Of a stretch of DNA of 64,000 bases, positions 23,624-38,472 are shown piece after piece. The position numbers were made by a program, and so were the translations under genes. Every line of letters starts with the position of its first letter. The first letter of the stretch is position 1. The notes under the pieces are model-generated. The model made no database searches. It was not told the origin of the DNA and saw only the letters and a program-made list of their open reading frames with translations. Location: assembly GCA_001600455.1 (NCBI GenBank), contig BCKC01000001.1:4614441-4678440 (forward strand), read 5' to 3'. The stretch is from Endocalyx cinctus. Taxonomy: Eukaryota > Ascomycota > Sordariomycetes > Amphisphaeriales > Apiosporaceae.

Positions 23624-26496
23624 ATGGCCCAATTGCAGAATGTCGCAGGCAAGCATCGGTCCAGGCGTGAAAGCCATACATCCTCATCTCGTCATCGTGA
23701 TTGGGAGTCACAACAGGAAATAGATCCCCATTCGTTGCCTTACCGAACCCGAATGCCAGAAGTACAAAGGCCCGACGTTAGGAAGTCGCCCTCCGAATAC
23801 CACTCCTCCTCCCATCGACGTAGACGACTATCCGACAACCTACCTTCCCGCAGTTCCATGCCTCCCGCAAACCGACAATTGATTACACGGTCGCAGACCG
23901 TCAAAGGCCGCGTTGGCAAAAGCCGAATTTCGTATGATAGCAGCGACGATGAATCTGAAGATGCACAAGAGCGTTTAAAAGCGAGGTTGAGAGACCCGAA
24001 ATCCAGGCCCAAGAAGAATAAATCTGCCGTCGACAGCAGCGCTACCGATACCGACACCGAAAGTGACAGCGACAGCACTCAATCGAGCGAATCCATCGAG
24101 ATTGCCACCCCTACGAAGTCGAGCAAGCTATATCGCTCCGCACCCGACTCGGATTTATTAGATTCGTCGTCGAGAAGCACTAGCCCGGGTTCTTCATCAT
24201 CCGAGTCCATACGAGAAAAGAGGAGACGTCGACGAGCCGGAAAGAATAAAGTATTGCCGGCCGTTCCCGAACCATTGCCGGCCAGAACGGTACTTCGGCC
24301 AACCCGACGTCCGCACACTGAATTACCCGTAGAAGCCACAGATAGTGAATCCGACTCATCGTATGAAGATCCTGTCGACGTCGACGAGAGACCACCGTTG
24401 TCATATAGACGACCGCATACACGCCACGTAGAACCTCGAGAGGAGAAGCGAGTATCGGTTCGACAGGGACACGTACAGAGCTCGCGTCCTCCTCGTTCTC
24501 ATTCTCGCCCCAATTCTCATTCGCATTCCCATTCTCAAAGTAGTTTAGAAGCTCGCCATTATCGGGATCGTCGACCCCATAGTCGATCGAACTCTTCCGC
24601 CAAATAGTAAGTCTTAATGGTGGCAAAAGCACTGCTCAGATTCTAATATAATATCTCGTCGCAGCCCTCTCAGGAGATACTACGAGTCAGATACGGCATA
24701 TACTACCCGGAAACCCGTTGTATCGCGATCCCGCGCCACTTCTAGTTCTCGTATACCCTCTGGCCACAGCGTTGGCGTGTCTTCTAAGCGTTCAAGCTTC
24801 CACGCTTTGATGGAGACAATTGCTGGCCCGTCAAGTCAACCGCACCATGTCGAGAGGTCGGCGAGGCTGTAAGTCCCTAAATGATACCGCAGTTCCACGG
24901 GTTCCCGTTGGCTAATTGAGACAGTGTTGAATGTAATGCGTGCTTCGATGACGTACCATCGAAGATGGCACCTAAACTTAAATGCGGACATCGCTTGTGT
25001 AGAACGTGTTTGAAACGACTATTCAAATTATCCATCAGAGATCCGCAGAAGATGCCGCCTAAATGTTGTAATTCAGAATGCATCCCCTTGAAACATGTCG
25101 ACCACATGTTTAAGAACGATTTTAAGAAGAAGTGGAATCACAGGTTTGCAGAGTTTTCGACAAAAAATCGCGTTTATTGCCCTAAAGCAAGATGTGGTGC
25201 CTGGATCAAACCAGACAAGATTACTACTCACCGAAACGGCCGCAAGATTGCCAAATGTGGCGATTGTAGCACCCGAGTCTGTTGTGCATGTAATAACAAA
25301 TGGCATGATAGCAGGCACTGTCCTACCGACGAAGACACAAACAGACTCTTGCAACAAGCAAAACAGGAGGGGTGGCAGCAGTGCTTCAGCTGCAAGCACA
25401 TGGTTGAATTGAAGGAAGGCTGTAACCATATGACCTGGTATGTTAAAACTCGTCCATTACGTTTTAAAGTAATGTTTTTCTAACACGTTATATCAGCCGC
25501 TGCGGTGCTGAATTTTGTATGATATGCGGATCTGAATGGAAGACGTGCGAATGCCCCTGGTTTAGTTACGATTCCGGTGAACAGGATGGACTCGATCCTA
25601 TGCAAATGCCTATAATCGATTACGATCGATTTGGCTCCTCGTCGCGCGAATATAGACAAAGGATGGCGATCAGCGAGGCAGGTATGCGACCACGAACCAG
25701 CGATTACGACGATGTGCGCGCGCGTTGCATCCCAGAATATCGACAGGATAATCTAGCTCGAAGACTACGATACGACGAAGATGAAGATGACGACGACGAT
25801 TACGATGATGATTTTGGCGAAGTTATAGGTTTGGGTAACGCAGCTGGTCACTTTATGAACGAAGACTACAGACGTGGGTCGCACAACAAGGTCGTACCAC
25901 CGTCGGTACCCCCGCCTCCGGCCGCTCCGCCTGCGACTTTTGAACGATCTGGTTCAGTTACAGATTACGTGTCCGGCGTAAACAGGGCTCGTGGTGTGCC
26001 CGATACTTCTATGGAACGTCTCGCCAACCGCTTCTCGGAGCAACGCCACGGTAGCGCGCCGAGCACGCCACGTTCTTTTGGGCACGCTCATCCGCACCCG
26101 CACGCGATTCCACATCAAGCCTATCCGCGAACTGCTGGACCAGCACACGCAGCACCGAGCGCATCACTGCACAGACGTCACACGACCATGGACGAAGATC
26201 TGCTCTACGAAGCTCCTCCACGTCCTAGCCCGCGTTCGACACTCGCGGAACGACTCGCGCCCAGGCGTTCTGCCACCCAGAGTTATATTGAAGAGATGGA
26301 TGCACCACATTCCCTGCCTCCCATCTCGGCCGGTCGCAGACAGCATTTTCGTGATTACATGAAACCTCCGTCACCCCCAAGGGATTCTGTCCTGGCGGGG
26401 CTTACAGGTCCTGGCAGCGGCATGAATCGCGTATTTGAGTGGAGTCAGCATGTTGAGCCCGGCTCTCCCGACCCCCATCAAGCTCTGGTCACTTGA
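23624..26496 (+). CDS. RBR-type (RING1-IBR-RING2) E3 ubiquitin ligase
   Basis: Four exons (23624-24606, 24665-24868, 24925-25437, 25497-26496) encode 899 residues. Phases agree at each junction and all donors are GTAAGT or GTATGT. The first 395 residues are Ser/Arg/His rich and disordered. RING1 begins at C399 (VECNACFDDVP ... CGHRLCRTCL). The IBR follows at about 480-526 (YCPKARCGAW ... CGDCSTRVCCACNNKWH). RING2 spans about 549-583 (CFSCKHMVELKEGCNHMT), with C562 in the GCNHM motif as the expected catalytic cysteine that takes ubiquitin from the E2. The zinc-ligand Cys just after CNHMT is split by intron 3 (TG|C). The C-terminal 300 residues hold an acidic D/E tract and Pro/His-rich stretches. 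The family transfers ubiquitin through a thioester intermediate; the substrate is unknown. Confidence 0.93.
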
Positions 26497-28098
26497 TTCG
26501 TTTTCTCACGATTGAAATCATGATGACATGAATTATGCTTCTTTAATTATGCTGTCTTTGCTTTCACTCCGCAATCGTTCAATCGCAGACAAAAAAGAAA
26601 GAAAAAAAAAATATCATCCCGTGTTTCTATTCATCTATCTATTTCCTTGTTGAACCTTACGATTGTACCTTATTTATGACGAAATTCCTTCCTTGCTTCC
26701 CAATTTGACTCATTCTCTCCGCCTCTCTCTCTTTCTCTCTCTCTCTCTCTTTAGGACTTTTCACTCGCGGGGTCTGGCTGGTGCAAATATTGGAAATATG
26801 CATATACATTATTCTTTACTATGAGCAATTTTATGCCTCAGCTTTAACTGTCTAACCTTACATACATCACAATCATGATACAGTAAGAAACAGGATGCGA
26901 ACAGGATGCGAACAGGATGCGAACAGACGAAAGGAAACGAAAGAATACGAGAGGCAACGAGATCACGGATATAATTTGGCTTATTTCGGTTTCTAGGAGT
27001 TTTACTTCTTTTTTTTTCTCCCCTTTCTGCTTCATTAAGCGTGGGATAGGTAGAAGTAGAGTTTTATGGTTGGTGGTGTTAACGATAAGGGATTGGATTG
27101 GATGGCACCGGATGGGATTGGATTGATTTGGCGGAGGTCGGTGGAATGTTCTTCTCGTAGTCACTTTTCTATCTGAGAGTTTTTTCTTTTTTTTTTTGGT
27201 ATTGACTTGTTTATTTTCTTTACTCAGAGTGGCGTAGTGGGTGTATGAATAGATTGATATTGACTTATTATTTATTTCAGAGATTTCGTGAAGTGAAGTA
27301 AATTCCACGTATATAATAGAGATGGGCGTAAAGCGAGAGATGTAAAAGCAGATAGCTGGTTACAGAACCTCAGAAAAAAGAGGGCACAAGCGACGTTACC
27401 AAGATCAACAGCGGTTGGAGTACTTGGCAAGTTTAGTTGAACGAAACGCATCATACGATTTCCTACATAGTAGTAATGTGAAGAGGAAGAAAAATCTTGG
27501 TTGGATAACTCTTGGTTGGATATACGGTTATTGTGGACGGACGGTGGGACATTCTGATGGAGGCGTGTGATTCTAAAAGATCACGTGTAATCACTCGTGA
27601 CCAGCACACCTCGTACCCATACCCACGTCTGTCTACGGACTTGAGTGCCAAGGAAAGCATGTAGAGGACTGCCAAGCGAACATGGCATAGACAGAGCTGA
27701 CGTACCGGTAAAGTCGTCTGTCGCTATCGAATTCTCACTGGCGACGACGCTAGAGAAGGGGGAAAAAAAAAGGAGAGAAAGAAAAGCGAGGGGGGAAACA
27801 CCAAGAAAATATTTCCTAATTAACATGTGATGCTGGTATTTCTCGAGAAGTATATTTCCCTTCAGTAATGGACACGGCATAACATTTACATATAGTAACC
27901 ATCTTTCCCATCGTTGATGATCCCAGAACGCCTGCTTGCCAGTTCATTAATTATGCTGTTTGTATCACCATCTGGCTCAATCTTTTATTTACTTCATCCT
28001 AAACATCCCATCATTCGTCCCTCTAACAGCGTAAATTTCGTCTCATTTCATCTCATGAATTATATAGGTCCTTAAGTGCCGATCAAATAAACAACAGA
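26497..28098. other. Intergenic region between convergent RBR ligase and MCM3 genes
   Basis: It holds both 3' ends. I see CT-rich tracts (26721-26750), a tandem 11-bp repeat (26889-26926) and GGATT-rich sequence near 27086-27130. No gene is supported. Confidence 0.6.
26889..26926. repeat. Tandem 11-bp repeat, about 3.5 copies
   Basis: The unit AACAGGATGCG repeats three times without change, followed by a partial copy AACAG. Confidence 0.85.
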
Positions 28099-31041
<2,943 letters not shown>

Positions 31042-31325
31042 GATGCCCAATTAAATAGAATATTTATCGAGATAGGATCTAGGAGTATTTTAGAATCGAA
31101 GTTCGGAGAATATCGTATTATCTTTGATTCTAATCTTTTCTTATTCTTATCTCGTTCCGTCTCGTCGTCGCATCAAAAAGAATTTGTCTTGAAAAAGAAA
31201 AAGATTAAGTGTAGATGTAAAAAGTCGAGGTGGGGTGAAAAGGATGTATGTGCAATAATTAATTACAATAAAGGGGATCAAAAACCAAAAAGACTAGGGG
31301 GTGGATACAATAAAGACTTCGCGTC

Positions 31326-31345
31326 AAATTCGCGAATTTACGCGT
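31326..31345. promoter_or_regulatory. Candidate MluI cell-cycle box next to a 14-bp palindrome
   Basis: AAATTCGCGAATTT (31326-31339) is a perfect palindrome and abuts ACGCGT (31340-31345), with ACGCGATC just after it. ACGCGT is the MBF site (MluI cell-cycle box) used in yeasts for G1/S genes including MCMs. It lies about 285 bp upstream of the MCM3 ATG. Other ACGCGT hexamers exist in the window (for example 37165 and 45353), so the hexamer alone is weak evidence. Confidence 0.45.
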
Positions 31346-31550
31346 TACGCGATCTCTAAAATAAAATAAAAAATCAATTAAAGTCTGAAATAGGAAATAT
31401 CTATTCTCCAATTATATCCGACTATATCTACTGTGTACATACATATATGCATGGATATATAGAAATATCCCATATAATCAACAAAATAGTGTAGGTTAGT
31501 ATACAATAATATTAGAATATCCAGGTATATGCCATAATCAAGATTATACC

Positions 31551-31569
31551 TTTTTTTTTTTTTTTTTTT
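31551..31569. repeat. T19 homopolymer
   Basis: Run of 19 T in the spacer between divergent genes. Poly(dA:dT) tracts are known to disfavour nucleosomes, so it may keep the spacer open; that role is inferred. Confidence 0.9.
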
Positions 31570-32297
31570 CACCTTCTAAATCCTAGTTACTTAATTATAT
31601 GTACTCCGCCAGTCCGTACATCTACTCTCGATACTTACTCTATAAGAAATTAACCAGATGAGTGTTAATATTCGTATCCATTTCACCTGTTTTACTCCAT
31701 CTATGGATATTATTATTTTATGACTTTATCGGTGACTCATACCGGAATTGTATCAAATTTTAGTGTTTATTTCAAGTTATGGTCTACTATGGCGATTAGC
31801 AACGCCTTGTCATCATTCCCCTTTTAATTTTCCCGTAAGCCCATGTGGGGGTTCCCTGGTTACTTCAGTATGAATCATAGTGGCTCACATAGTGTAACCG
31901 GCTCAGCCCCTGATCTCAACAGCTACTACCGAGTACCTCTTTACTACCTATTGCTAGGCTGCTAGATGATACCTAGATACCTAGGCAGCTGGGTAGTTAG
32001 TTGGTTGGTTGGAATGTTGAAGTTAGCTGTATCGTGAAGTTGATATGAGTTATGACTTAGTTTGGTTTAAAAAAGGTCACAATGGTAATTTATATTTATC
32101 TATATTAATCCCACATATCTCCCATTACCGGTTTTTATATTGTTTTTGTATTTTATTTTCTAAGCCTTCACCCAAAACAGTTTATTATACTTCGACGTCC
32201 TTTGCAGTTGAGTTTGCCTCATATTCGGCTTCTGTCTCGATTTCCGCTTATTACCTCAACCGTTTCTAAAACAAGTTACTCTTTAGTTTCTAAAGTC

Positions 32298-35200
32298 ATG
32301 GCGACTGGTGATTCAGTCGTACCACCCGTGGATTCTTATGAAACCGCATTGTGTATAATTCCACCCAAAAAGTTATGGCCAGCCGTAAATCGGTTACGCA
32401 TCATATACGACGGCGCATATCAGAAGTGGCCTCCTCATATCAACCTTATTTATCCCTTTACCGCCCTCGAGAACCTACCAACTGCCACTGAGTTGATCAT
32501 TTCTCATTTAAAGTCGCGATATTCAAAGGAAAACGAGGCTGGCTTCCATATCCGACTAGACACTGCCGATGTTTTCCCCCGTAATCGGAACAGTACCGTT
32601 TTCATACGGGAACGTGATTCAGCCACATCACGCCTTCATGACTTACGAACTACCATTTTAAATTCTTTACAGGGAAACTCTGAAAATTATCAGATGCACA
32701 TGACCATTGGCCAAAGCCAAAAGCTCGACTCGGCATCTCATAAATCTCTTCTGGAAAAAGCTAGTTTACTGCCGCCTTTGGAATGGAAAGTTGAGCAACT
32801 GTATATCCTTGTAAGGGAACGAAAAGAGGCCGGCGGTCATTCTACTAACGAGATGAAATTATGGGGGACGATTGATCTCTCTTCGTTATCATCATCTCGG
32901 CTTGATACAGCTGGTCAACTTTGCGACAACGCCGGATCGCCCCATGCAGCTACGAAAGATTTGAATGACGAAAGCATTTCGAATCATCGTCGCCCTTACT
33001 TATACTCCGAGATCGAAGGCAAATGGGTTTTATCTCGGAGAAATGAGATAGAGGAGCCGCAAGAGAACCCAAAAACTCTCACGGTTGCAAGTTACAATGT
33101 CCTTGCAGAGTTTACCTACCCCCTATCGCAGGCTCGGTATCCTATTATCATTGAAAACTTATTCCAAAAATCGGCACTCGCAGATGTTCTTGTTTTACAG
33201 GAAGTCACGGATGACTTTCTTTCTTATATATGTAAAAACGACCGCATCCGCCAGCACTATCCGTTTGTCTCAAACGGTCCTCCTGATCAAATTGATGCTG
33301 AGCCTTTATCAAGCTTCCTCAACACGGTTGTCTTTAGCAAGTGGCCCTTTTCTTGGAAATGGCTATCCTTCGAAAAGCAACCCAAAGGTTCTGTAATTTT
33401 ACAGTTCGAAAATATTGGAAACCGGGATGGAGATAACTTTATCCCGCTCGTTTTGTCTACCATTCACCTTACTTGCGGCTTGACGGATGAAGTCGTAGCC
33501 CGGAAAAATGCAGAACTTCAGACCATTCTGAGATACCTCAAAAAGGTTTATCCCACTAATCCCTGGATTCTGGCCGGCGATTTCAATATTACAACAAGTG
33601 CCTACACGATAGAGGCCGCGGTACAAAACAAGTCCATATCACCTGACACGGCTTTATGTTTAAGCTCCCTCGAAGATAAACTTATTGATGCCGATTTGGT
33701 CGACACTTGGGCTTTCTCGCGGGTCCATTTTGGCGAGTTTTCGGAACTGGATCACAATACGGATCGACTACGCAACGCCCTCGAGGGCGAGGAGGGTGCT
33801 ACTTTTGATCCGTTAGTAAACAACTTAGCGGCCGAGCAGATGGACGGCGGCTTCAAGAATAGGCCGCAGCGATACGACAGAATATTAATCAAAGAGGAAG
33901 ATATGTTTTCCGTCATTGGGTTCGACCTTTTTGGTCAGAAGAGAAGGGTAATAGATAACGGCTCCAAGCAGCCGGAACGCGGCGGTTCTCAAAACGGCGT
34001 CTCCTTTGGTAGCGACCATTGGGGGATAAGATGTACCCTGGATTTGACTCCAAAGAAATCGGACAAGAAAACTCAGGGTGCCGGAAAAGCTCCGGTGCCT
34101 GTGAAAACCAAATTTGCATCAGAGTCCCTAGAGGATTACCCTCAGCTCATACGCTGTCTTATCGACCATAAAATTCTACCGAATAAAGAAGAAATCGCGC
34201 GTCGAGAATCAGCAGTACAACTACTGAGGGACGTTCTAATAGATCCCGACACCATGCAGCGTCGAGGAAAACCTACTTTCGTCCTCGTCCCAGTCGGGTC
34301 TTATGGTCTAGGAGTATGGAACACATCATCGGATATTGACTGTCTTTGCATTGGAGATTTCAGTATCCCCACCTTTTTTACCCTCGCCACTCAAAAATTA
34401 CGAAGAGCCTCTACGAGAGGTATCAAAGTGCTACGAAAAGTCAAGGCTAAATCAGGTACCATGCTCGTGCTAGAGGTACTGGGGATCAATGTGGATCTGC
34501 AGTATAGCGCTTCGGCATTCGTCTCGTTGAACTGGCCCTATTCTATGAGAGAACCTACCATGAGCTCGATGTGGACGCTTCCACCCCTGACTCTTGCAAA
34601 ATTGAAACCAGCCCGAGATATGTTTTACCTGAAGCATAGTATTCCCGACTACGCCGCATTCCGAATAGCGCACCAGCTCATTAAGTACTGGGCAAAGCAA
34701 CGCGGCATCTACGCTGCGAGATTCGGCTATTTTGGGGGCATTCATATTTCCATACTTTTGGCTCGGATATGCAAGACTTTGTCGCAAGATGGCAGGTCGG
34801 TCTCCGTACCCACTATTATCACGACCTTCTTTGACAACTATGCCAATTTTAACTGGAAGAAAGATACGGCCTTCGATCCCTTCTTTCATAAGAATATACA
34901 ATATCAGAGGCTGCCGAAAGAGCCAATGGCCATCCTGGGTTATTACCGGCCTTGTCTAAACACGATGCGCCAAGCATCCGTACCTTCTGTGAGAACACTA
35001 TCCGAGGAACTCAAGCGGGCCAATTCAATGCTATCAGAAGATGGGATGACCTGGTCCAAGTTTCTAGGGGGCGGAGACGGCGCCTCGGAATTCTTGAAAG
35101 CGTACAAGAGTTATGCGGTGATCGACGTGCAATATTGGGGCGTTTCGCTCATGAAAGGTAGTAAATTCGTCGGCTGGGTAGAGTCAAAATGTGTAGAGCT

Positions 35201-36044
35201 TTTAATTGGTAAGAAGCATATATGAGTCCTTTGCCCTGCCCTCGAAAATCATTCAGATTCATTGTACTAATCTCAACTGGAAAATTCAGATATCAACCGG
35301 AATCTGCCAGGTATGCACGCCAGGATCTGGCCAACACGCTTCGTGAGCACAGACGACGCTGATGATGATACGCATTATCGGGGACGCTACTTGGTCGGTC
35401 TAGAACCCCTGCGTGATCAACCTATGGAGGAGGAGGAGACGAAGGTCACTCTAGAGGCCTTACTCTTGACCCTTCGAAAATTTGAAGACTCTCTTTGCAA
35501 GGCCAAAAAATACTTTGACGCCAACACTTCGATGTTGAGCACATCGGTGATGAAGCAATCTGAATTGGGCGACCTGCAACACGACACGCGTGAGTGGGGT
35601 ACCTTCATAGACGGAGAGGAGGAAGATGAAGACGAAGAGGAAGAAGACGACGTGGAAGCATTATTAGACGAAGAGAGAGCAGATGAAATCAGAAGGCAAC
35701 GTCGCGATAACAAGAAGAAAAACAAGAAGAAAAAACGGAAAGGCTCCGGTACATCACCGGCCCCCACAGCGCCGCATCCGGGTCGCTTCCGAACCGCGGA
35801 CGACGTCCTGAATCGGCTTCGATGGGACCATCAACACGACAGCGGAGACTACGCTGTCGGGTACAAGGACCGGTTCCTGGGGATACGAGAGCGGAACCTC
35901 GATGACTGGAAAGCTGAGCAGACGGATGAGGAATTCATTCCCCAGCATCGCATCATGTACTTTAAGAGGAGGAGTGACGGCGTCATCGTCTGGGACCGGA
36001 AGGAGAGGAGAGACGAGCTTTTCGGGAGCGGAGTTAGTAAATAA
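32298..36044 (+). CDS. Four-module RNA-end processing/repair protein (2H - EEP - nucleotidyltransferase - MJ1316)
   Basis: Two exons (32298-35208, 35290-36044; 81-nt intron) encode 1221 residues. Module 1 (about 15-195) is a 2H phosphoesterase with PPHINL (H47) and HMTIGQ (H134). Module 2 (about 260-585) is an endonuclease/exonuclease/phosphatase fold with N267, E302, H390, GDFN (D428, N430) and SDH (D573, H574). Module 3 (about 610-960) is a poly(A)-polymerase-type nucleotidyltransferase with GS at 667-668, SDIDC (D679, D681) and the third aspartate D733 in NVDLQ, followed by the PAP helical domain. An acidic tract (about 1079-1099) and Lys-rich stretch (about 1110-1121, possible nuclear signal) lead to module 4 (about 1136-1214), the MJ1316/DUF504 domain (RTADDVLNRLRWD ... 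DRFLGI ... PQHRIMYFKR). MJ1316 has been proposed, from comparative genomics, to recognise processed RNA ends. All catalytic sites look intact. The ATG at 32298 fits; the frame upstream has only TTG starts. Confidence 0.9.
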
Positions 36045-38472
36045 GTGAATATTATCAAGTAGTTGTGAGAAGTTCTAGAGAGGGAAGGTTGTTTAATGTG
36101 AAAGAATGGAGATAGATACATATCGCCTTTTTTTCGGATATGCATGCTTTCTTGGTTGTTCTATGCAGTAGCGAACCTTCTCAATTCCGTGAGAAGCCTC
36201 GTAGTCATTATCTTGTCTTTCTGCATATCTGAAGTGTCTGACCGCATTCGGATTCGCGATCCTTGATGCGTCGTCGCGATCCTCGTAACCGATCGCATTT
36301 TCGGGGGGCGCCGCTGGGCATACCATACCGCTCATGGCGAACCAATAGCTTCGGTGCACCTTATTCACCTTCCTCAGCGGCGGGAAGGCAGCAATATCGG
36401 TGACCTCATAGCCCCCTCCCAAGCTATTCCAGAGCGAGGACTCACCGAGATATATCAAGGGATTCCTGGCCGTTCTGGTTAGTCCATTTTGCCAGTATTC
36501 TCGTCACCTTGGCTTTGATGGCAGCACACTGGAGGGAACTTCCATCTCCGATAAAGGTAATCGTTTGACCGAAGTAAATGTATTTACTGGATTGGACAGT
36601 TAGATATATTACCAACAAGACTCAAATACCCGTATTTGGTGCACTTGACCGCGGTTTCTTTTCTGTTTTAAGAAATATAAGACTTTATGTCTCGTTATAA
36701 AATTATACTTCGGGTTTTCCCTCGATCAAATAACTATAGGATCTACCATCATCTCCTTAAGAAGAAAAAAAAAATACTAAGATGATGATGAAACGGGGTG
36801 ATATAGTAGAATCTCGTGTTCGCTCTTGTAATGATGGCTCCACGAGCACCAAGGTTTCGGCTAAGAAAAGAAAAATAGGGAAAGAGAGAATGAAAGAAAG
36901 AAGAAGAAATGATAACAGACATCTAGATAGGTAGTCAAAATAGTTAGGACTTTAGGTTAAATTCGAAGTGTTTGAACCTGCAGTTACCAATCTGTCTTAC
37001 CCAGTGAGGATTTATATGATGAAGCTATATTTATTCGGTCTCCATTGGCATTCTTGGTAACCACGCGAAATGGAACCTTCCAAGCACGACGGTGGGTATT
37101 TCCTTCATGTAATCATTACATAGATCTAACCCACCTACGATCTGCCAACATTTGCTTACACAAAACGCGTTGTTGATCAATCCGGGTAATTCATAGTATG
37201 GGCAAGAAAAAGGTACGCGGGACTTTCACCCCCAAACAAGTCCCGAGATATAGCCGGGTATGCTATATAACTGTCTTTCCCGTCCAGGATCGTGTGGCCT
37301 GCTCTCTCGCAGCCTCTTTTCAGAAAATAGTATCAAACGCTGTGTGGTTCTCAACTACGTTACTTCAAAACTTACTTATTCTACGTAAAGCCTTGTAGAG
37401 AAAAGAAAGCTGTAAAATAATAAATAAAACTCGAGAATCAACTACAACGTCAAGGACAGCGAGAAAACCCCACCGTACAATAATTCGATCGGACCTCGTC
37501 TGTGTGTCCGTGTGGTACCTAGGACTTGGGGTGGCTTTATCGCCCGGAGTTCCCCCCTCTTGTCCCACCTTTTCGCTGGAGCTGTTGTTGAATAGCAGGG
37601 AAAGATTTAATTATACTGTAGAAAGAGGAAGTAAATACGTGTAAAATAGTCGTGGAGAGAGAGAACAAATAAAAAAAGGAGGGGGGTGAGGGGTGTTAAA
37701 TCAACGTAAAATCTCATCGGAGTTTCATAATAGGAATGGAATAATGGGAGAAGAGAAGTGAGGGGTTATATCGGATGCTACGATACTTCAGCTCATTTGT
37801 GCATTTTCTTTGACAAAAAAAAAAAAAAAAAGAGACCATACCTGATGATAATATAAAAGCCAAAGAGAAATAATTAATAAAAATGAAATAAAATAAAAAT
37901 AATAAGAAAACGAGGACTTCTTGGATACCAAGAAACTAAATAATAGAAGGAATCCCAGAAATCCGATATTCTTTACTTTAACCCGATGTAGCGAGATTCA
38001 AGTTGGTGATCCAGTCGGAGCGACGCATTGCCCCAGTCCAGTATTCCGGCTGTATGTCGGTTCTAAAGTTGATAGAAATATTCCCGACTGACTTATCTGT
38101 GCGTGTCTCTATTGTATGTGCGTAAATGTAGTGCCGTCTCACAAGGAATGACGAGCCATTTCGAAAAAGATAGCTTTGAACTTCCCTCTTTTTCTTTTTC
38201 TTCCGATCAGTATTCAATTTTTCTATTTTATCTCAGCTTTTTATCCAAATTCTTAACCTTACTCTTTAAAATATTTCTTTTCTTCCTATCTTTCTCTCTC
38301 TATATAGAGACTTCTCGCCCCGTCAAAGAGTAAACGTACCAACGAAACAAAAAAAAAAAGGTTTACATATCGCAAAGGTTTTGGCCATTAAAAATATCAA
38401 ATTAGAAAAAGGAAAACAAAAGAGTAGGGGAAAAAAAAAATAAAGAGGGCAGAATCGTCGATTTGTAAAACC
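36045..38472. other. 2.4 kb intergenic region
   Basis: The flanking genes are both on the plus strand. A 121-codon minus frame (36093-36458) is the longest, but it has no motif and I could not connect it to further exons. Several A-rich runs occur, including A17 (37815-37831). The 200 bp before 38473 should hold the promoter of the FAH-family gene. Confidence 0.55.

Larger units (their letters stand above)
31042..32297. other. Shared 1.26 kb spacer between divergent MCM3 and RNA-end processing genes
   Basis: No ORF is credible. It contains a CG-rich palindromic element (31326-31345), a T19 tract (31551-31569) and a TACCTAG cluster (31970-31985). It must carry the promoters of both genes. Confidence 0.6.

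Noticed and set aside
32202..32297. Extended start of the RNA-end processing gene at 32202
   Set aside because: The codon there is TTG; the first ATG in frame is at 32298, and the extra 32 residues show no domain.
35588..35593. ACGCGT hexamer inside exon 2 of the RNA-end processing gene
   Set aside because: It is coding sequence; as a regulatory site it has no supporting context.
36093..36458. 121-codon minus-strand ORF downstream of the RNA-end processing gene
   Set aside because: No motif, no plausible splice partner, and it overlaps the likely 3' untranslated region of the plus-strand gene.
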